DNA from: an uncultured Lachnospiraceae bacterium
GTDB taxonomy: Bacteria > Bacillota > Clostridia > Lachnospirales > Lachnospiraceae
Length of the DNA: 64,000 nt
Reading direction: 5' to 3'
Assembly (NCBI GenBank): GCA_910589265.1
Contig: CAJUTQ010000096.1
Location: forward strand, 10,036-74,035
Made by a program: the position numbers and the translations under genes. Positions 8,148 through 16,797 of the stretch are shown here, in pieces. The notes under the pieces are model-generated. The model had not been told where the DNA came from. It ran no database searches and saw only the letters and a program-made list of their open reading frames with translations. Every line of letters starts with the position of its first letter. Position 1 is the stretch's first letter.

Positions 8148-9113
8148 ATGAAAGAATTTTCGATCTACGAAATGGAAAACATAAAAATTGGACACGCTCA
8201 AGATGAAGAAAATGCTACAGGATGTACGGTTATCCTTTGTGAAAAAGGGGCGCCTACAGGGGTTGATGTAAGAGGCGGGGGTCCAGCATCTAGGGAGACT
8301 GAACTGTTAAACCCTGTTGCAGCCAGTGAGGAAATTCATGGAATTCTTTTAAGTGGAGGAAGCGCCTTTGGACTGGACGCAGCAGGGGGAGCTATGGAAT
8401 ACTTGGAAGAGAGAGGGATTGGCCATAAAGTAGCCATGACTGTAGTCCCACTGATATGTACATCCTGTATTTTTGATTTAGGTGTGGGAAATTATAAAGT
8501 CCGCCCTAATAAGGAAATGGCATACAGAGCATGTGAAAATGCTCAAAAGTCACAAGGAGGAGAGGGAAATATAGGCGCAGGGATGGGAGCTACTGTAGGA
8601 AAGCTCTATGGGCCAGGACAGATGATGAAGGCTGGCATTGGCACTTATGGGTTAGAGCTGGGAGAGCTAAAGGTGGGGGCTATTGTTGTAGTCAACGCTC
8701 TGGGAGACATATATGATCCAGAGAATGGAAAAAAACTAGCAGGACTTTTGGATAAGCAAGGAAATGAATTTTTAGACAGTGAAGAAGAGCTTTATAAAAT
8801 GTTTGCGTCAAAACCTTCCCTTTTCCCAGGCAATACTACTATTGGTGCAGTAATAACGAATGGAAAATTTAAAAAATATCAGATGAAGAAAATAGCAGCC
8901 ATGGCTCAAAACGGCTATGCAAGGACAATTCGCCCTGTACATACATCAAGAGATGGGGATAGTGTATATGCTATGTCGGTAGGGGATATTGAGGCAGATG
9001 TAGATGTTACAGGTACTTTAGCGGCTAAGGTAATGGCTATGGCTATAAAAAAGGCGGTGATGTCTACAGAATCTATTTATGGTCTCAAATGTGCCAAAGA
9101 TTTTTTATCATAA
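8148..9113 (+). CDS. P1 family (DmpA/BapA-type) peptidase
   Basis: A protein of 321 residues of the N-terminal-nucleophile DmpA family, which self-cleaves into two chains and acts as an aminopeptidase or beta-peptidyl hydrolase. The cleavage site is recognisable as PGNTTIGAVITN near residue 226, where the threonine after Asn becomes the nucleophile. The conserved early glycine-rich segments DVRGGGPASRETELL and GILLSGGSAFGLDAAGG are present. It lies 5 bases after deoB and probably shares its transcript. The natural substrate is unknown. No signal peptide is visible, so it should be cytoplasmic. Confidence 0.9.
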   Translation: MKEFSIYEMENIKIGHAQDEENATGCTVILCEKGAPTGVDVRGGGPASRETELLNPVAASEEIHGILLSGGSAFGLDAAGGAMEYLEERGIGHKVAMTVVPLICTSCIFDLGVGNYKVRPNKEMAYRACENAQKSQGGEGNIGAGMGATVGKLYGPGQMMKAGIGTYGLELGELKVGAIVVVNALGDIYDPENGKKLAGLLDKQGNEFLDSEEELYKMFASKPSLFPGNTTIGAVITNGKFKKYQMKKIAAMAQNGYARTIRPVHTSRDGDSVYAMSVGDIEADVDVTGTLAAKVMAMAIKKAVMSTESIYGLKCAKDFLS

Positions 9114-9225
9114 GAAAGACAAAAGTAAGAAAGAAATTCCTTTGCGCATATTTTCAATAAAATGTGAGACTCTATTCATAGGGGATTTTGCATAAAAACC
9201 TTGAAAGAATGGAGATGAGAGACAG

Positions 9226-9582
9226 ATGGAGTATTTGAATGCCTTTTGGGTAGGAGGGCTTATTTGTGCCCTTGTTCAGATTCTCATGGAAAAAACTAAG
9301 ATGATGCCAGGAAGGATTATGGTGCTTTTAGTATGTTCAGGAGCAGTATTAGGAGCTTTAAACATTTATCCTCCCTTTATAGAATTTGCAGGGGCTGGCG
9401 CTACGGTTCCTCTGCTAGGGTTTGGCAATACCCTCTTTAAGGGAGTGAAGGAGGCCATTGGAACCGATGGATTTTTAGGAATTTTTATGGGGGGCTTTAC
9501 AGCTAGCGCAGTGGGTATCTGCGCTGCTCTAGTATTTGGCTATTTAGCGTCTTTGATTTTTGAGCCAAAGATGAAAAGATAG
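9226..9582 (+). CDS. spoVAE: Stage V sporulation protein AE, separated from spoVAA-AD
   Basis: A protein of 118 residues with about three or four membrane segments, matching SpoVAE (the AEb form). It shares the family motif NIYPPFIEFAGAGATVPLLGFGN with SpoVAC. It belongs to the core dipicolinate channel with SpoVAC and SpoVAD. The ATG has a GGAGATGAGA site. Normally it follows spoVAD directly; here deoB and a peptidase gene lie between, with a terminator after spoVAD. No convincing sigma-G promoter was found in the 112 bases upstream, so readthrough from deoB or a weaker promoter must serve it. Confidence 0.93.
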   Translation: MEYLNAFWVGGLICALVQILMEKTKMMPGRIMVLLVCSGAVLGALNIYPPFIEFAGAGATVPLLGFGNTLFKGVKEAIGTDGFLGIFMGGFTASAVGICAALVFGYLASLIFEPKMKR

Positions 9583-9597
9583 TAGAAAGAAAGGGTT

Positions 9598-9629
9598 TAT
9601 GGCGTCCTGCAATATGGAAGGGCGCCATA
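9598..9629. terminator. Hairpin between spoVAE and the convergent DUF5721 gene
   Basis: TATGGCG pairs with CGCCATA, extended inward by CC/GG pairs after one mismatch. It lies between convergent genes. The T-rich tract is poor on both strands, so termination efficiency is uncertain. Confidence 0.4.
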
Positions 9630-9694
9630 GAAGTTTCCAATGTAAGGATAGGGAAGTGCTATTTTCATGGGGATTGGCAATACATAAGGACGTG

Positions 9695-10198
9695 TCATAG
9701 CAGCTCATAGGGCAGGGAATGGGTGTTAAAAAATTGAAGGACCATTTGATCCCATGCTTGATGAACACTGGAGTCCAAGGTAAAAATATGAAGTGATGTT
9801 CCTGTAACACATTGGAGAGAATGATTCTTATAGCGAAGAGTTAAGAGAAGGCCTTCTACTTGGGATGGATCTATATTTATTTGGGACTGAGAAAGGAGTT
9901 TCTTTGTATCCTTGGCGGAAAGCTTTAAGACAAATTGGAAGGAAAGAGGGGTTTTCTTTCCCCGAATGATTTGAAAACAAAAGGGCTTTACATATTGCCA
10001 AAGGGAGCAGCTATTGCCAGTAGACTCTATGTCTGCCCATTCTTTTGCCGTATAAAAATCTTTTAGCAGACGTCCATGAATATGAAATGTGTTATAAGTA
10101 GAGATAGTCACTTCCTGTACAAGGAAATCATCAAAACAATCTTTGTGAAATAAGGTATTCATAAAATCTTTAATATGAGTAATTTGAAGCGCAATCAT
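9695..10198 (-). CDS. Conserved protein of unknown function, DUF5721 type
   Basis: A protein of 167 residues with no membrane segment. I recognise it as resembling the small DUF5721 family of Lachnospiraceae, starting MIALQITHIKDFMNTL. The start is fixed by an AAGGAG site (complement of 10203-10208) directly upstream; the frame stays open for 70 more codons upstream but that part reads antisense to the next gene. The middle holds a cysteine/tryptophan-rich stretch (NSCSLWQYVKPFCFQIIRG). Divergent from apeB, with 98 bases between starts for both promoters. The function is unknown. Confidence 0.65.
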   Translation of the reverse strand: MIALQITHIKDFMNTLFHKDCFDDFLVQEVTISTYNTFHIHGRLLKDFYTAKEWADIESTGNSCSLWQYVKPFCFQIIRGKKTPLSFQFVLKLSAKDTKKLLSQSQINIDPSQVEGLLLTLRYKNHSLQCVTGTSLHIFTLDSSVHQAWDQMVLQFFNTHSLPYELL

Positions 10199-10296
10199 AG
10201 AGACTCCTTTTATTATGTGAATTGTCATTATTATAGTATGAGAAAAACAAAAAAACAAGTTTTGGTTTGTGTAAAGAGAGAAAGGATGATGTGAAC

Positions 10297-11589
10297 ATGA
10301 GTGAGGCAGAACAACTTTTAGGATTTTTAACAAAGGCCACCTCTCCCTTTCATGGGGTTGAAGAGATGGAAAGACAATTAAAAAAAGGGGGATTTCGCCC
10401 ATTGACATTAGGGGAGGAATGGGAATTAAAGCCAGGAGGAGCTTATTATTTTATTCAACATGGTTCCAGTTTGATTGCCTTTCGAATAGGAGAGCATTGG
10501 AAAAAGGGGAAAGGATTTCGTATTGGGGCAGCACATACAGATTTTCCCGGCTTTCGAATAAAGCCAAATCCTGATATGACGGAGGAAGGCTATGGGAAAG
10601 TGAATGTAGAAGTTTATGGAGGAGTAACTTTAAATACATGGATGGATCGTCCACTTTCAGCAGCAGGGAGGGTTGCTCTCAAGGGAAAAGATGCTTTCCA
10701 CCCAATGATTAAGCTCGTTGATTTTAAAAGGCCTATTATGACTATTCCTAATTTAGCTATTCATTTGAGAAAAGAGCTGAATAAAGGGGTAGAGTTAAAT
10801 AAACAGACAGATATGATACCTATTACAGGTATGGTGGGAGAGAATGTAAAACATTATTTTATTTCTTATCTCGCTAAGGAGTTAGGGGTTGTGGAGGAAG
10901 ATATACTGGACTATGAGCTTTATGTATACTGTGCTGAGGAAGGGTGTACGGTAGGATTAGAGGAGGAGTTTATCTCAGCTCCCAGACTGGACAATATGAC
11001 TTCTGTACAAGCAATTTTACAGGGACTTTTGGAGGCTGGGGAGGGTGACTGCATTCAAGTAGGCGCTTTTTTTGATCATGAAGAAATAGGAAGCAAGACA
11101 AAACAGGGAGCAGGTTCCATGCTCTTATCATTTGTAATAGAAAAGATAGTGGAAGGACTCGGGGGAGCGAGAAAGGACTATATAAAACTCATGGAAGAAA
11201 GTATTTTATTGTCTGTGGATGTTGGACATGGTTTTCATCCAAGCCATGGTGGAAAGTATGATCCTATGAACAAGGCTGTTTTAAACAGTGGGGTTACGAT
11301 TAAAGAGGCGGCAGCCCAATCTTATGCAACAGACTGCAAAGGGGTTGCTATCATTTTGCAGCTTTGTAAAGAAAACAAGATTCCCTTTAAGAAGTTTGTC
11401 AATCGCTCAGATGGGACAAGCGGAAGCACCTTAGGCTCTATTGCCTCTTCTTTTTTACCAATGATAACTGTTGAGGTAGGCGTTCCCCTCTTAGCTATGC
11501 ATTCTGCCAGAGAGTTAATGGGAATAAAGGATCAGAAAAGTCTTACAGATTTAGTGAGGGCATTTTATACTACTCCCTGCCATGAATAA
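10297..11589 (+). CDS. apeB: M18 family aminopeptidase
   Basis: A protein of 430 residues, standard for aspartyl-aminopeptidase-like M18 enzymes, which form large dodecameric zinc peptidases removing N-terminal residues from peptides. Metal and catalytic motifs are visible: AAHTDFPGFRIKPNP, DHEEIGSKTKQGAGS with the catalytic glutamate, and VDVGHGFHPSHGGKYDP. The C-terminal SDGTSGSTLGSIASS and MHSARELMG segments are also typical. ATG at 10297 is preferred over an upstream TTG because AAAGGA stands 10 bases upstream. Monocistronic in appearance. Confidence 0.93.
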   Translation: MSEAEQLLGFLTKATSPFHGVEEMERQLKKGGFRPLTLGEEWELKPGGAYYFIQHGSSLIAFRIGEHWKKGKGFRIGAAHTDFPGFRIKPNPDMTEEGYGKVNVEVYGGVTLNTWMDRPLSAAGRVALKGKDAFHPMIKLVDFKRPIMTIPNLAIHLRKELNKGVELNKQTDMIPITGMVGENVKHYFISYLAKELGVVEEDILDYELYVYCAEEGCTVGLEEEFISAPRLDNMTSVQAILQGLLEAGEGDCIQVGAFFDHEEIGSKTKQGAGSMLLSFVIEKIVEGLGGARKDYIKLMEESILLSVDVGHGFHPSHGGKYDPMNKAVLNSGVTIKEAAAQSYATDCKGVAIILQLCKENKIPFKKFVNRSDGTSGSTLGSIASSFLPMITVEVGVPLLAMHSARELMGIKDQKSLTDLVRAFYTTPCHE

Positions 11590-11670
11590 AAAATAGAAAT
11601 TCCTTTTCAAGTTATTATAAATATGCTATCATATAGTAATGAAAACGATATTGAGTTGTATGGAGGGAAT

Positions 11671-12510
11671 ATGAGCTACAAAATTGTGGTGGATAGCTGC
11701 GGCGAATTTACAAAAGAAATGAAAACAAATTCTCATTTCCATCATGTGCCTTTAACGCTGCACATAGAGGAAGAGGAGATACTAGACGATGCATCTTTTA
11801 ACCAAAAGGAATTTATAGAAAAAATGGCTGGGAGCAAGGAATGCCCTAAGTCTAGCTGTCCTTCGCCTAAGGCCTATATGGAGGCATATGAAGGGGAAGA
11901 AGAGAGAGTATACGGAGTAACCCTTTCTTCTCAGCTAAGTGGTTCTTACAATAGTGCCCAATTGGGAAAAGATTTACTGGAGGAAAAGGAGAAGCAGAAG
12001 AAAGTCCATATTTTTGATTCCTGTTCAGCTTCATGTGGACAAACCCAGATTGCCTTGAAAATATTGGAATGTGAGGAGGCAGGACTGCCTTTTTTGGAGG
12101 TTGTAAAGGAGGTAGAGGAGTATATAAGCCAAATGGGTACGTATTTTGTGCTGGAATCTCTAGAAAACCTGCGAAAAAATGGGAGATTAACAGGCATTAA
12201 AGCCTTTGTTGCAACGGCAATGAATATTAAACCAATTATGGCGGCCACAGATATTGGGGAAATTACTCAGCTGGGACAAGCTAGGGGAATGGAGAAAGCT
12301 TTAAAGAAGATGATTGAAATCATTGGAGAAAAGCATAAAAACACAAAAGAAAAACGATTAGCTATCTCTTACTGCAACTGTAAAGAGCGGGCCCAGTGGG
12401 TAAAAAACCAATTTCTTCAATCTATGGAGTTAAAGGATGTGATTATGTTGGACACAGGAGGAATCAGCACCTTGTATGCCAATGATGGAGGAATTATTGT
12501 AGCTTTATAA
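11671..12510 (+). CDS. DegV family fatty-acid-binding protein
   Basis: A protein of 279 residues, standard for the DegV family (two alpha/beta domains with a long-chain fatty acid bound between them). The opening YKIVVDSCGEF, the SSCPSPKAYMEAY segment and the VYGVTLSSQLSGSYNSAQ segment, whose serines contact the lipid carboxylate, are characteristic. FVLESLENLRKNGRLTGI in the second half is also a family mark. The ATG at 11671 follows GGAGGGAAT directly; an upstream ATG at 11623 lacks a site. In some Firmicutes such proteins act as FakB subunits, but no fakA gene is seen here. Confidence 0.92.
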   Translation: MSYKIVVDSCGEFTKEMKTNSHFHHVPLTLHIEEEEILDDASFNQKEFIEKMAGSKECPKSSCPSPKAYMEAYEGEEERVYGVTLSSQLSGSYNSAQLGKDLLEEKEKQKKVHIFDSCSASCGQTQIALKILECEEAGLPFLEVVKEVEEYISQMGTYFVLESLENLRKNGRLTGIKAFVATAMNIKPIMAATDIGEITQLGQARGMEKALKKMIEIIGEKHKNTKEKRLAISYCNCKERAQWVKNQFLQSMELKDVIMLDTGGISTLYANDGGIIVAL

Positions 12511-12536
12511 GCTTCAAATGTTTATAATATTACTGT

Positions 12537-12597
12537 GAAAGTCCTATAGCTTGGAACAGGGGACTTTCCGTTATGATAGTGTCGCTATCAGGCGACA
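12537..12597. repeat. Two hairpins after the DegV gene
   Basis: GAAAGTCC/GGACTTTC with a 16-base loop (12537-12568) is followed by TGTCGC/GCGACA with a 6-base loop (12580-12597). They lie between convergent genes and may act in termination, but neither has a clear T run. A third GC-rich imperfect hairpin lies at about 12669-12697. Confidence 0.4.
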
Positions 12598-12713
12598 TAT
12601 CCGTTTAGGAAGGCATTCTTTTGTTTAGGACAGGTATATGAATCATTTAATCACAAAGTAAATGAGTAAGGGGCGGCGAATCAAAAGCTGCCCCTATTCG
12701 TTTATAAAATATG

Positions 12714-12995
12714 TCATTTTAAAATGGAAAGAAATATTAAGAAACATCCCACAAGCTGTATTAAGAAAATAGCTGGAAGTCCTATAAGAAATGTTAAATG
12801 CTTTGTTTTATGCCGAAATAAAAACATCCCAGCAATGGAACCAAGACTGCCCCCTAAGATGGCAGCGAGGAAAAGAGAAGACTCTGAAATCCGCCAAGCA
12901 TGAACCTTGGCTCTATGTTTATCAAGGCCCATAATAAAAAATCCCCAAAGATTCATGATGGATAAATAACAGACAAAGATAGTTTTCACATCCAT
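12714..12995 (-). CDS. DUF1294 family small membrane protein
   Basis: A protein of 93 residues with three hydrophobic segments. The family motif MGLDKHRAKVHAWRISE follows the first segment, and a glycine-rich LGGSLGSIAGMFLFRHKTKH links the second and third. That basic HKTKH motif is typical of DUF1294. The start has a clear AAGGAG site on the minus strand. It stands alone, convergent with the DegV gene and divergent from glnA. Its function is unknown and it should be in the cytoplasmic membrane. Confidence 0.88.
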   Translation of the reverse strand: MDVKTIFVCYLSIMNLWGFFIMGLDKHRAKVHAWRISESSLFLAAILGGSLGSIAGMFLFRHKTKHLTFLIGLPAIFLIQLVGCFLIFLSILK

Positions 12996-13172
12996 AATAG
13001 TTCTCCTTATACAATTGAAATCTTGGGCAGGGACAATTTATTTCATCATATCATACATCCTAGACTATTTCAATATCTTGCAGAATGGGGAAGAAATATG
13101 TTAATATAAGGAAATACATGTACTGTTTTTTTGTTTTATAACGAATGGTAGAGATAGGATGGAGGAATCAAA

Positions 13173-14603
13173 ATGGAAAAAAGCAAGCAGGTAATACAAA
13201 TGTGTAAAGAAAAGGGCATTCAGATGATTGACTTTAAAATGGTAGATTTGGACGGAAGATGGAGGCATATTACAATACCAGCAGAGCGATTTGGAGAAAG
13301 TGTTTTCCAATATGGCATTGGATTTGACGGGTCTAACTATGGATATGCCCCTGTAGAGAAAAGCGATATGGTTTTTATACCTAATCCAGAAAGTGCAGTA
13401 ATCGATCCTTTTGTGGAAGTGCCCACATTATCTATGACAGGAGATGTATGCATTATTGGAAAAGAAGAGAATAAACCCTTTGATCAGTATCCTAAAAATG
13501 TTGCAGTCAGGGCAGTGGAGTATATGAAAGAAGGAGGGGTTGCAGATAAGATGCTCATAGGACCAGAATTTGAGTTTTATCTTTTAGATAATGTATGTTT
13601 TGACGTTTCCCCCCAAGGAGCCTATTATTCAGTGGATACCCGTCAGGCACAGTGGAATACGGGAGTGGACAGTGGGCAAAACCTGGGATATGAGGTGAAA
13701 CATAAAGGAGGCTATCACATTGCCCCACCCCAAGATATTTCTTACAATTTAAGGAGCAAAATGTGTTTATGTATGGAGGAATGGGGTATACAGGTAAAAT
13801 ATCATCACCATGAAGTAGGAGGACCAGGGCAGCTGGAAATTGAAGTTGAGCTGGGAGAAATGGTAGATATGGCTGACAAGACAATGATAACAAAATATAT
13901 TGTAAAAAATATGGCGGCAAAGGAAGGACGAACAGCTACTTTTATGCCTAAGCCAATTTATCAGGAGGCGGGAAGCGGACTCCATGTACATATGCTCCTT
14001 TTAAAAGATGGCCAGCCCGTTTTCTATGACAAAAATGGTTATTCTGCTTTGAGTAAAACAGCCCATTATTTTATAGGAGGGCTTTTAAAGCATGCTGCCT
14101 CCTTATGCGCTTGGACAAATCCTTCTACCAATTCTTATAAACGGTTAGTGCCAGGATTTGAAGCTCCTGTGACTATTGGATACGCTACTTCCAACCGCAG
14201 TGCAGTCGTTCGTATTCCTGCCTATGCTAAGGCTCCAGAAGCAAAACGGTTCGAGCTAAGAAGTCCAGACGCCACGGCAAATCCGTACTATGCTTATGGG
14301 GCAATTTTAATGGCTGGTTTAGATGGCATTGAAAACAAGATCGATCCTGAAAAAAATGGTTGGGGTCCCTATGACTTCAACCTCTATAACTTATCCAAGG
14401 AACAGCAAGAAAAGATTCAGTCTCTTCCAAAATCTTTGGAGGAGGCTTTGGATGCCTTAGAAAAGGATCATGATTATTTGACAAAGGGCGGGGTATTTCC
14501 TGAGAGATTGATTCAAATATGGATAGAGAGGAAAAGGAAAGAAGGACGAAGAATTATCCAGATTCCCCATCCTGCTGAGTTTGATACATATTACGATTTA
14601 TAA
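13173..14603 (+). CDS. glnA: Glutamine synthetase, type I
   Basis: A protein of 476 residues that should form the dodecameric GSI enzyme making glutamine from glutamate, ammonia and ATP. Visible signatures: N-terminal FKMVDLDGRWRHITIP, GIGFDGSNYGYAPVEKSDM, the ATP/metal segment IGPEFEFYLLD, HHHEVGGPGQLEIEVELG, SGLHVHMLLLKDG, and the glutamate-binding NRSAVVRIPAYAKAPEAKRFELRSPDATANPY. The ATG has GGAGGAATCAAA. It has its own terminator and no glnR-type regulator beside it. I saw no riboswitch in its short leader. Confidence 0.95.
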   Translation: MEKSKQVIQMCKEKGIQMIDFKMVDLDGRWRHITIPAERFGESVFQYGIGFDGSNYGYAPVEKSDMVFIPNPESAVIDPFVEVPTLSMTGDVCIIGKEENKPFDQYPKNVAVRAVEYMKEGGVADKMLIGPEFEFYLLDNVCFDVSPQGAYYSVDTRQAQWNTGVDSGQNLGYEVKHKGGYHIAPPQDISYNLRSKMCLCMEEWGIQVKYHHHEVGGPGQLEIEVELGEMVDMADKTMITKYIVKNMAAKEGRTATFMPKPIYQEAGSGLHVHMLLLKDGQPVFYDKNGYSALSKTAHYFIGGLLKHAASLCAWTNPSTNSYKRLVPGFEAPVTIGYATSNRSAVVRIPAYAKAPEAKRFELRSPDATANPYYAYGAILMAGLDGIENKIDPEKNGWGPYDFNLYNLSKEQQEKIQSLPKSLEEALDALEKDHDYLTKGGVFPERLIQIWIERKRKEGRRIIQIPHPAEFDTYYDL

Positions 14604-14623
14604 GCCTTTCTACATAAAAAGGG

Positions 14624-14660
14624 GATATACGTCCTAAAGGGAGGTGTATCTTCTTTTTTT
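14624..14660 (+). terminator. Rho-independent terminator after glnA
   Basis: GATATACGTCC pairs with GGAGGTGTATC with one mismatch and G-U pairs around TAAAG, followed by TTCTTTTTTT. Confidence 0.75.
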
Positions 14661-14779
14661 GACAGGTACAAGTATTTCTTTTTATCATTTTTCTCTTGAA
14701 AGAAGAAGAGGCAGACCACACAGCAGACGAAGTAAGAATTTGTGCATTATTTAACAAAACAGTAAAAATTACTATTTTT

Positions 14780-14830
14780 TGCTAAATATATTGACAAAAT
14801 ATACCTTTATGATTTATAGTATATTTAGCA
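14780..14830 (+). promoter_or_regulatory. Promoter framed by an inverted repeat, upstream of the acetate-type transporter
   Basis: TTGACA at 14791-14796 and TATAGT at 14815-14820, 18 bases apart, form a good vegetative promoter. It is bracketed by perfect 11-base arms, TGCTAAATATA at 14780-14790 and TATATTTAGCA at 14820-14830. The right arm touches the -10 box. This geometry suggests regulation by a dimeric DNA-binding protein bound to both arms. No adjacent regulator gene is present. Confidence 0.6.
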
Positions 14831-14874
14831 TATTAAACAAAACAAAATTTACCAATGAGAAAGGAGAAAAAGTT

Positions 14875-15408
14875 ATGCCTGTTAATCCAGAGGCAATTGG
14901 GGTATTTGGCCTGTTTGCAACCGTAATGTGTTTTGGCTTAGAACAGCTGGGAGTTGGTGTGGAGGGCGCTGACCATGAGAAGATGACCCGTTCATTAGGG
15001 TATATTGCTATTTTCTTTGGTGGCTTTACCCAATTGTTTACTTCCGTTTGCATGTATTTATTTACCATTGCAGGGGATAATAGTATTTATCTTGGAACAA
15101 TATTCGGCTTCTTTGGCATGTTCTGGGTTTTGGTAGGGTTCTTTTTTATAAAAGGAGGAGATAAAAAAGTGATGGCTCATTTTTTCCTCTGCGGCCTAAT
15201 ATTGGCCCTGGCCTTTACCTATATGGCTTTCCAGAAAGGACTTGTCTGGCCTTTAGGCATTGATCTGGTAGTCATTGACATTTTGCTATTTGTTCTTATT
15301 CCAGGCTGGTATACTGGGAAACCTATCTTTACAAAGATTGCTGGTTTGTGCAATGTGATTATTGGACTTATATCTTTATTCTTGCTGTTTCCTGCACTGG
15401 GAATTTAA
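14875..15408 (+). CDS. AceTr/SatP family acetate (succinate-acetate) transporter
   Basis: A membrane protein of 177 residues with six predicted hydrophobic segments, as in the GPR1/FUN34/YaaH family of acetate-proton symporters or channels. Here the usual N-terminal NPAPLG signature is replaced by VNPEAIGVFGLFATVMC, and YIAIFFGGFTQLFTSVCMYL corresponds to the second conserved stretch. The ATG follows AAGGAGAAAAAGTT; an in-frame ATG at 14779 lies within the promoter region and is rejected. It stands alone, between an operator-like promoter and a strong terminator. Substrate specificity is not established by sequence. Confidence 0.88.
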   Translation: MPVNPEAIGVFGLFATVMCFGLEQLGVGVEGADHEKMTRSLGYIAIFFGGFTQLFTSVCMYLFTIAGDNSIYLGTIFGFFGMFWVLVGFFFIKGGDKKVMAHFFLCGLILALAFTYMAFQKGLVWPLGIDLVVIDILLFVLIPGWYTGKPIFTKIAGLCNVIIGLISLFLLFPALGI

Positions 15409-15428
15409 GAAAAAGGGAAAAAGAAAAA

Positions 15429-15470
15429 GCAGCCAAATAACCGGAGGAGGTCATTTGGCTGCCTTTTTTT
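15429..15470 (+). terminator. Rho-independent terminator after the acetate-type transporter
   Basis: GCAGCCAAAT pairs perfectly with ATTTGGCTGC and is followed by CTTTTTTT. One of the strongest terminators in the window. Confidence 0.92.
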
Positions 15471-15619
15471 ACATAGGAAAGACATGGCTTTGATGAAGTA
15501 TGAAAGAAAGGGCTGCCCAATATGTATCTGGTTACAGCAAAGAGTGAAAGTCTCTCAAGATGGAGGGGATCTGATGTGGGCTTGTTTATAAGATAAATGA
15601 ATAGTAAAGGATGACTATG

Positions 15620-16657
15620 TCAAAGAATGGTGGAAAGAAGGGAGTCCAATGCCTGAATGTCTTCTTCCTCTGTGGCCCAACTTGTAGCAAAACGGACAAC
15701 CGTCTCTTGTTCGTTTAATCTTTCCCAAAAGCTAAAGGCTACATGGTTTTTTAGCTTTTCTATTTGATGATTGTTTAAAATAATAAACTGTTGATTTGTG
15801 GGAGATTCTATATAAAAGGAAAAATGATATTTTTGAAAAATTTCTTTTAGCTTTTTGGCCATATGATTTCCATGGGCGCTTATTTCAAAATATAGATTAT
15901 CAGTAAACAAACAATCAAATTGAATACCAAGGAGACGACCTTTCGCTAACAGGGCCCCATGCTGTTTAACTATATTCATAAATTGTTTGGGCATGTTGTT
16001 TTTTGGAAATACAATTGCTTCTCCACATAAGGCGCCTACCTTCGTGCCTCCAATATAAAACACATCGCAAAGGCTGGCAAGGAGTGGAAGGGTGACATCA
16101 GTATTTTGGGCAGTAAGAGCATAACCAAGGCGGGCTCCATCTAAGTATAAAGGAATTTTATACTGTCTACACAAGGCTGCGATTTCTTGTAATTCTTTTG
16201 CAGTGTAAAGAGTTCCGTATTCTGTAGGGTGGGACAGATAAACCATACCTGGATATACCATGTGTTCTTTATTTTGTTCACACCAAAAATTTTGAAGAAA
16301 ATCACGAAGCTCATTGCTTTTTATTTTGCCATGATGTTCAGGAATTTCCAAGACTTTATGCCCAGATGCTTCAATAGCTCCAGCCTCATGAAGGCTGATA
16401 TGTCCTGTAGAGGGGGCAATGACACCTTCACAACTATGGAGAAGGGCATCAATAACCGTTGCATTTGTCTGGGTGCCTCCTACTAAAAAGGCAACTTCTG
16501 CATGCTTGCAGTGGCAGAGAGATTTTATTTTTTCTTTTGCATTCTGGCAGTATATATCTTTTCCATAGCCAGAAAGTTTTTCTCTGTTGGTTTCCAGCAG
16601 CTTCTCCAAAATTTTTTCATGTGCTCCTTCTGTATAGTCGCTTTCAAATGACAGCAT
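15620..16657 (-). CDS. ltaE: Low-specificity threonine aldolase / beta-eliminating lyase
   Basis: A fold-type I PLP enzyme of 345 residues. Family members cleave threonine or allo-threonine to glycine and acetaldehyde. The PLP lysine is in YIGGTKVGALCGEA. VAFLVGGTQTNATVIDAL (cofactor phosphate binding), HISLHEAGAIEASG and PLYLDGARLGYA are also typical. The start codon follows an AGGAGAAG site on the minus strand. A 29-base palindrome lies 22 bases upstream of the start and may be its operator. Divergent from the DUF4250 gene. Confidence 0.9.
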   Translation of the reverse strand: MLSFESDYTEGAHEKILEKLLETNREKLSGYGKDIYCQNAKEKIKSLCHCKHAEVAFLVGGTQTNATVIDALLHSCEGVIAPSTGHISLHEAGAIEASGHKVLEIPEHHGKIKSNELRDFLQNFWCEQNKEHMVYPGMVYLSHPTEYGTLYTAKELQEIAALCRQYKIPLYLDGARLGYALTAQNTDVTLPLLASLCDVFYIGGTKVGALCGEAIVFPKNNMPKQFMNIVKQHGALLAKGRLLGIQFDCLFTDNLYFEISAHGNHMAKKLKEIFQKYHFSFYIESPTNQQFIILNNHQIEKLKNHVAFSFWERLNEQETVVRFATSWATEEEDIQALDSLLSTIL

Positions 16658-16679
16658 AGGACTTCTCCTTTCGAAAACT

Positions 16680-16708
16680 TATGTAAAATGTATGATACAT
16701 TTTACATA
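16680..16708. promoter_or_regulatory. 29-base near-perfect palindrome in a divergent promoter region
   Basis: Arms TATGTAAAATGTAT and ATACATTTTACATA flank one central G with no mismatch. It lies just upstream of the threonine aldolase start and about 90 bases before the DUF4250 gene. The ATGT...ACAT ends recall PadR- or GntR-type operators, but no regulator gene is adjacent. It has no T run suitable for termination and is AT-rich, which favours a protein-binding site. Confidence 0.65.
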
Positions 16709-16797
16709 GGAAAAGAGAAGATTGTCAACAATGAGTTGTATCTATTCTTATTTCCATATATAATAAAGGATAGAAATGTTTAGGAGGAGATAACAGA

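Noticed and set aside
9114..9225. Possible sigma-G boxes before spoVAE (GCATA, CAATA and CATAGGG)
   Set aside because: No pair has both correct boxes and a 17-18 base spacer.
13021..13172. Riboswitch or T-box ahead of glnA
   Set aside because: The leader is short, with no conserved T-box or glutamine-riboswitch motif and no terminator-antiterminator pair.
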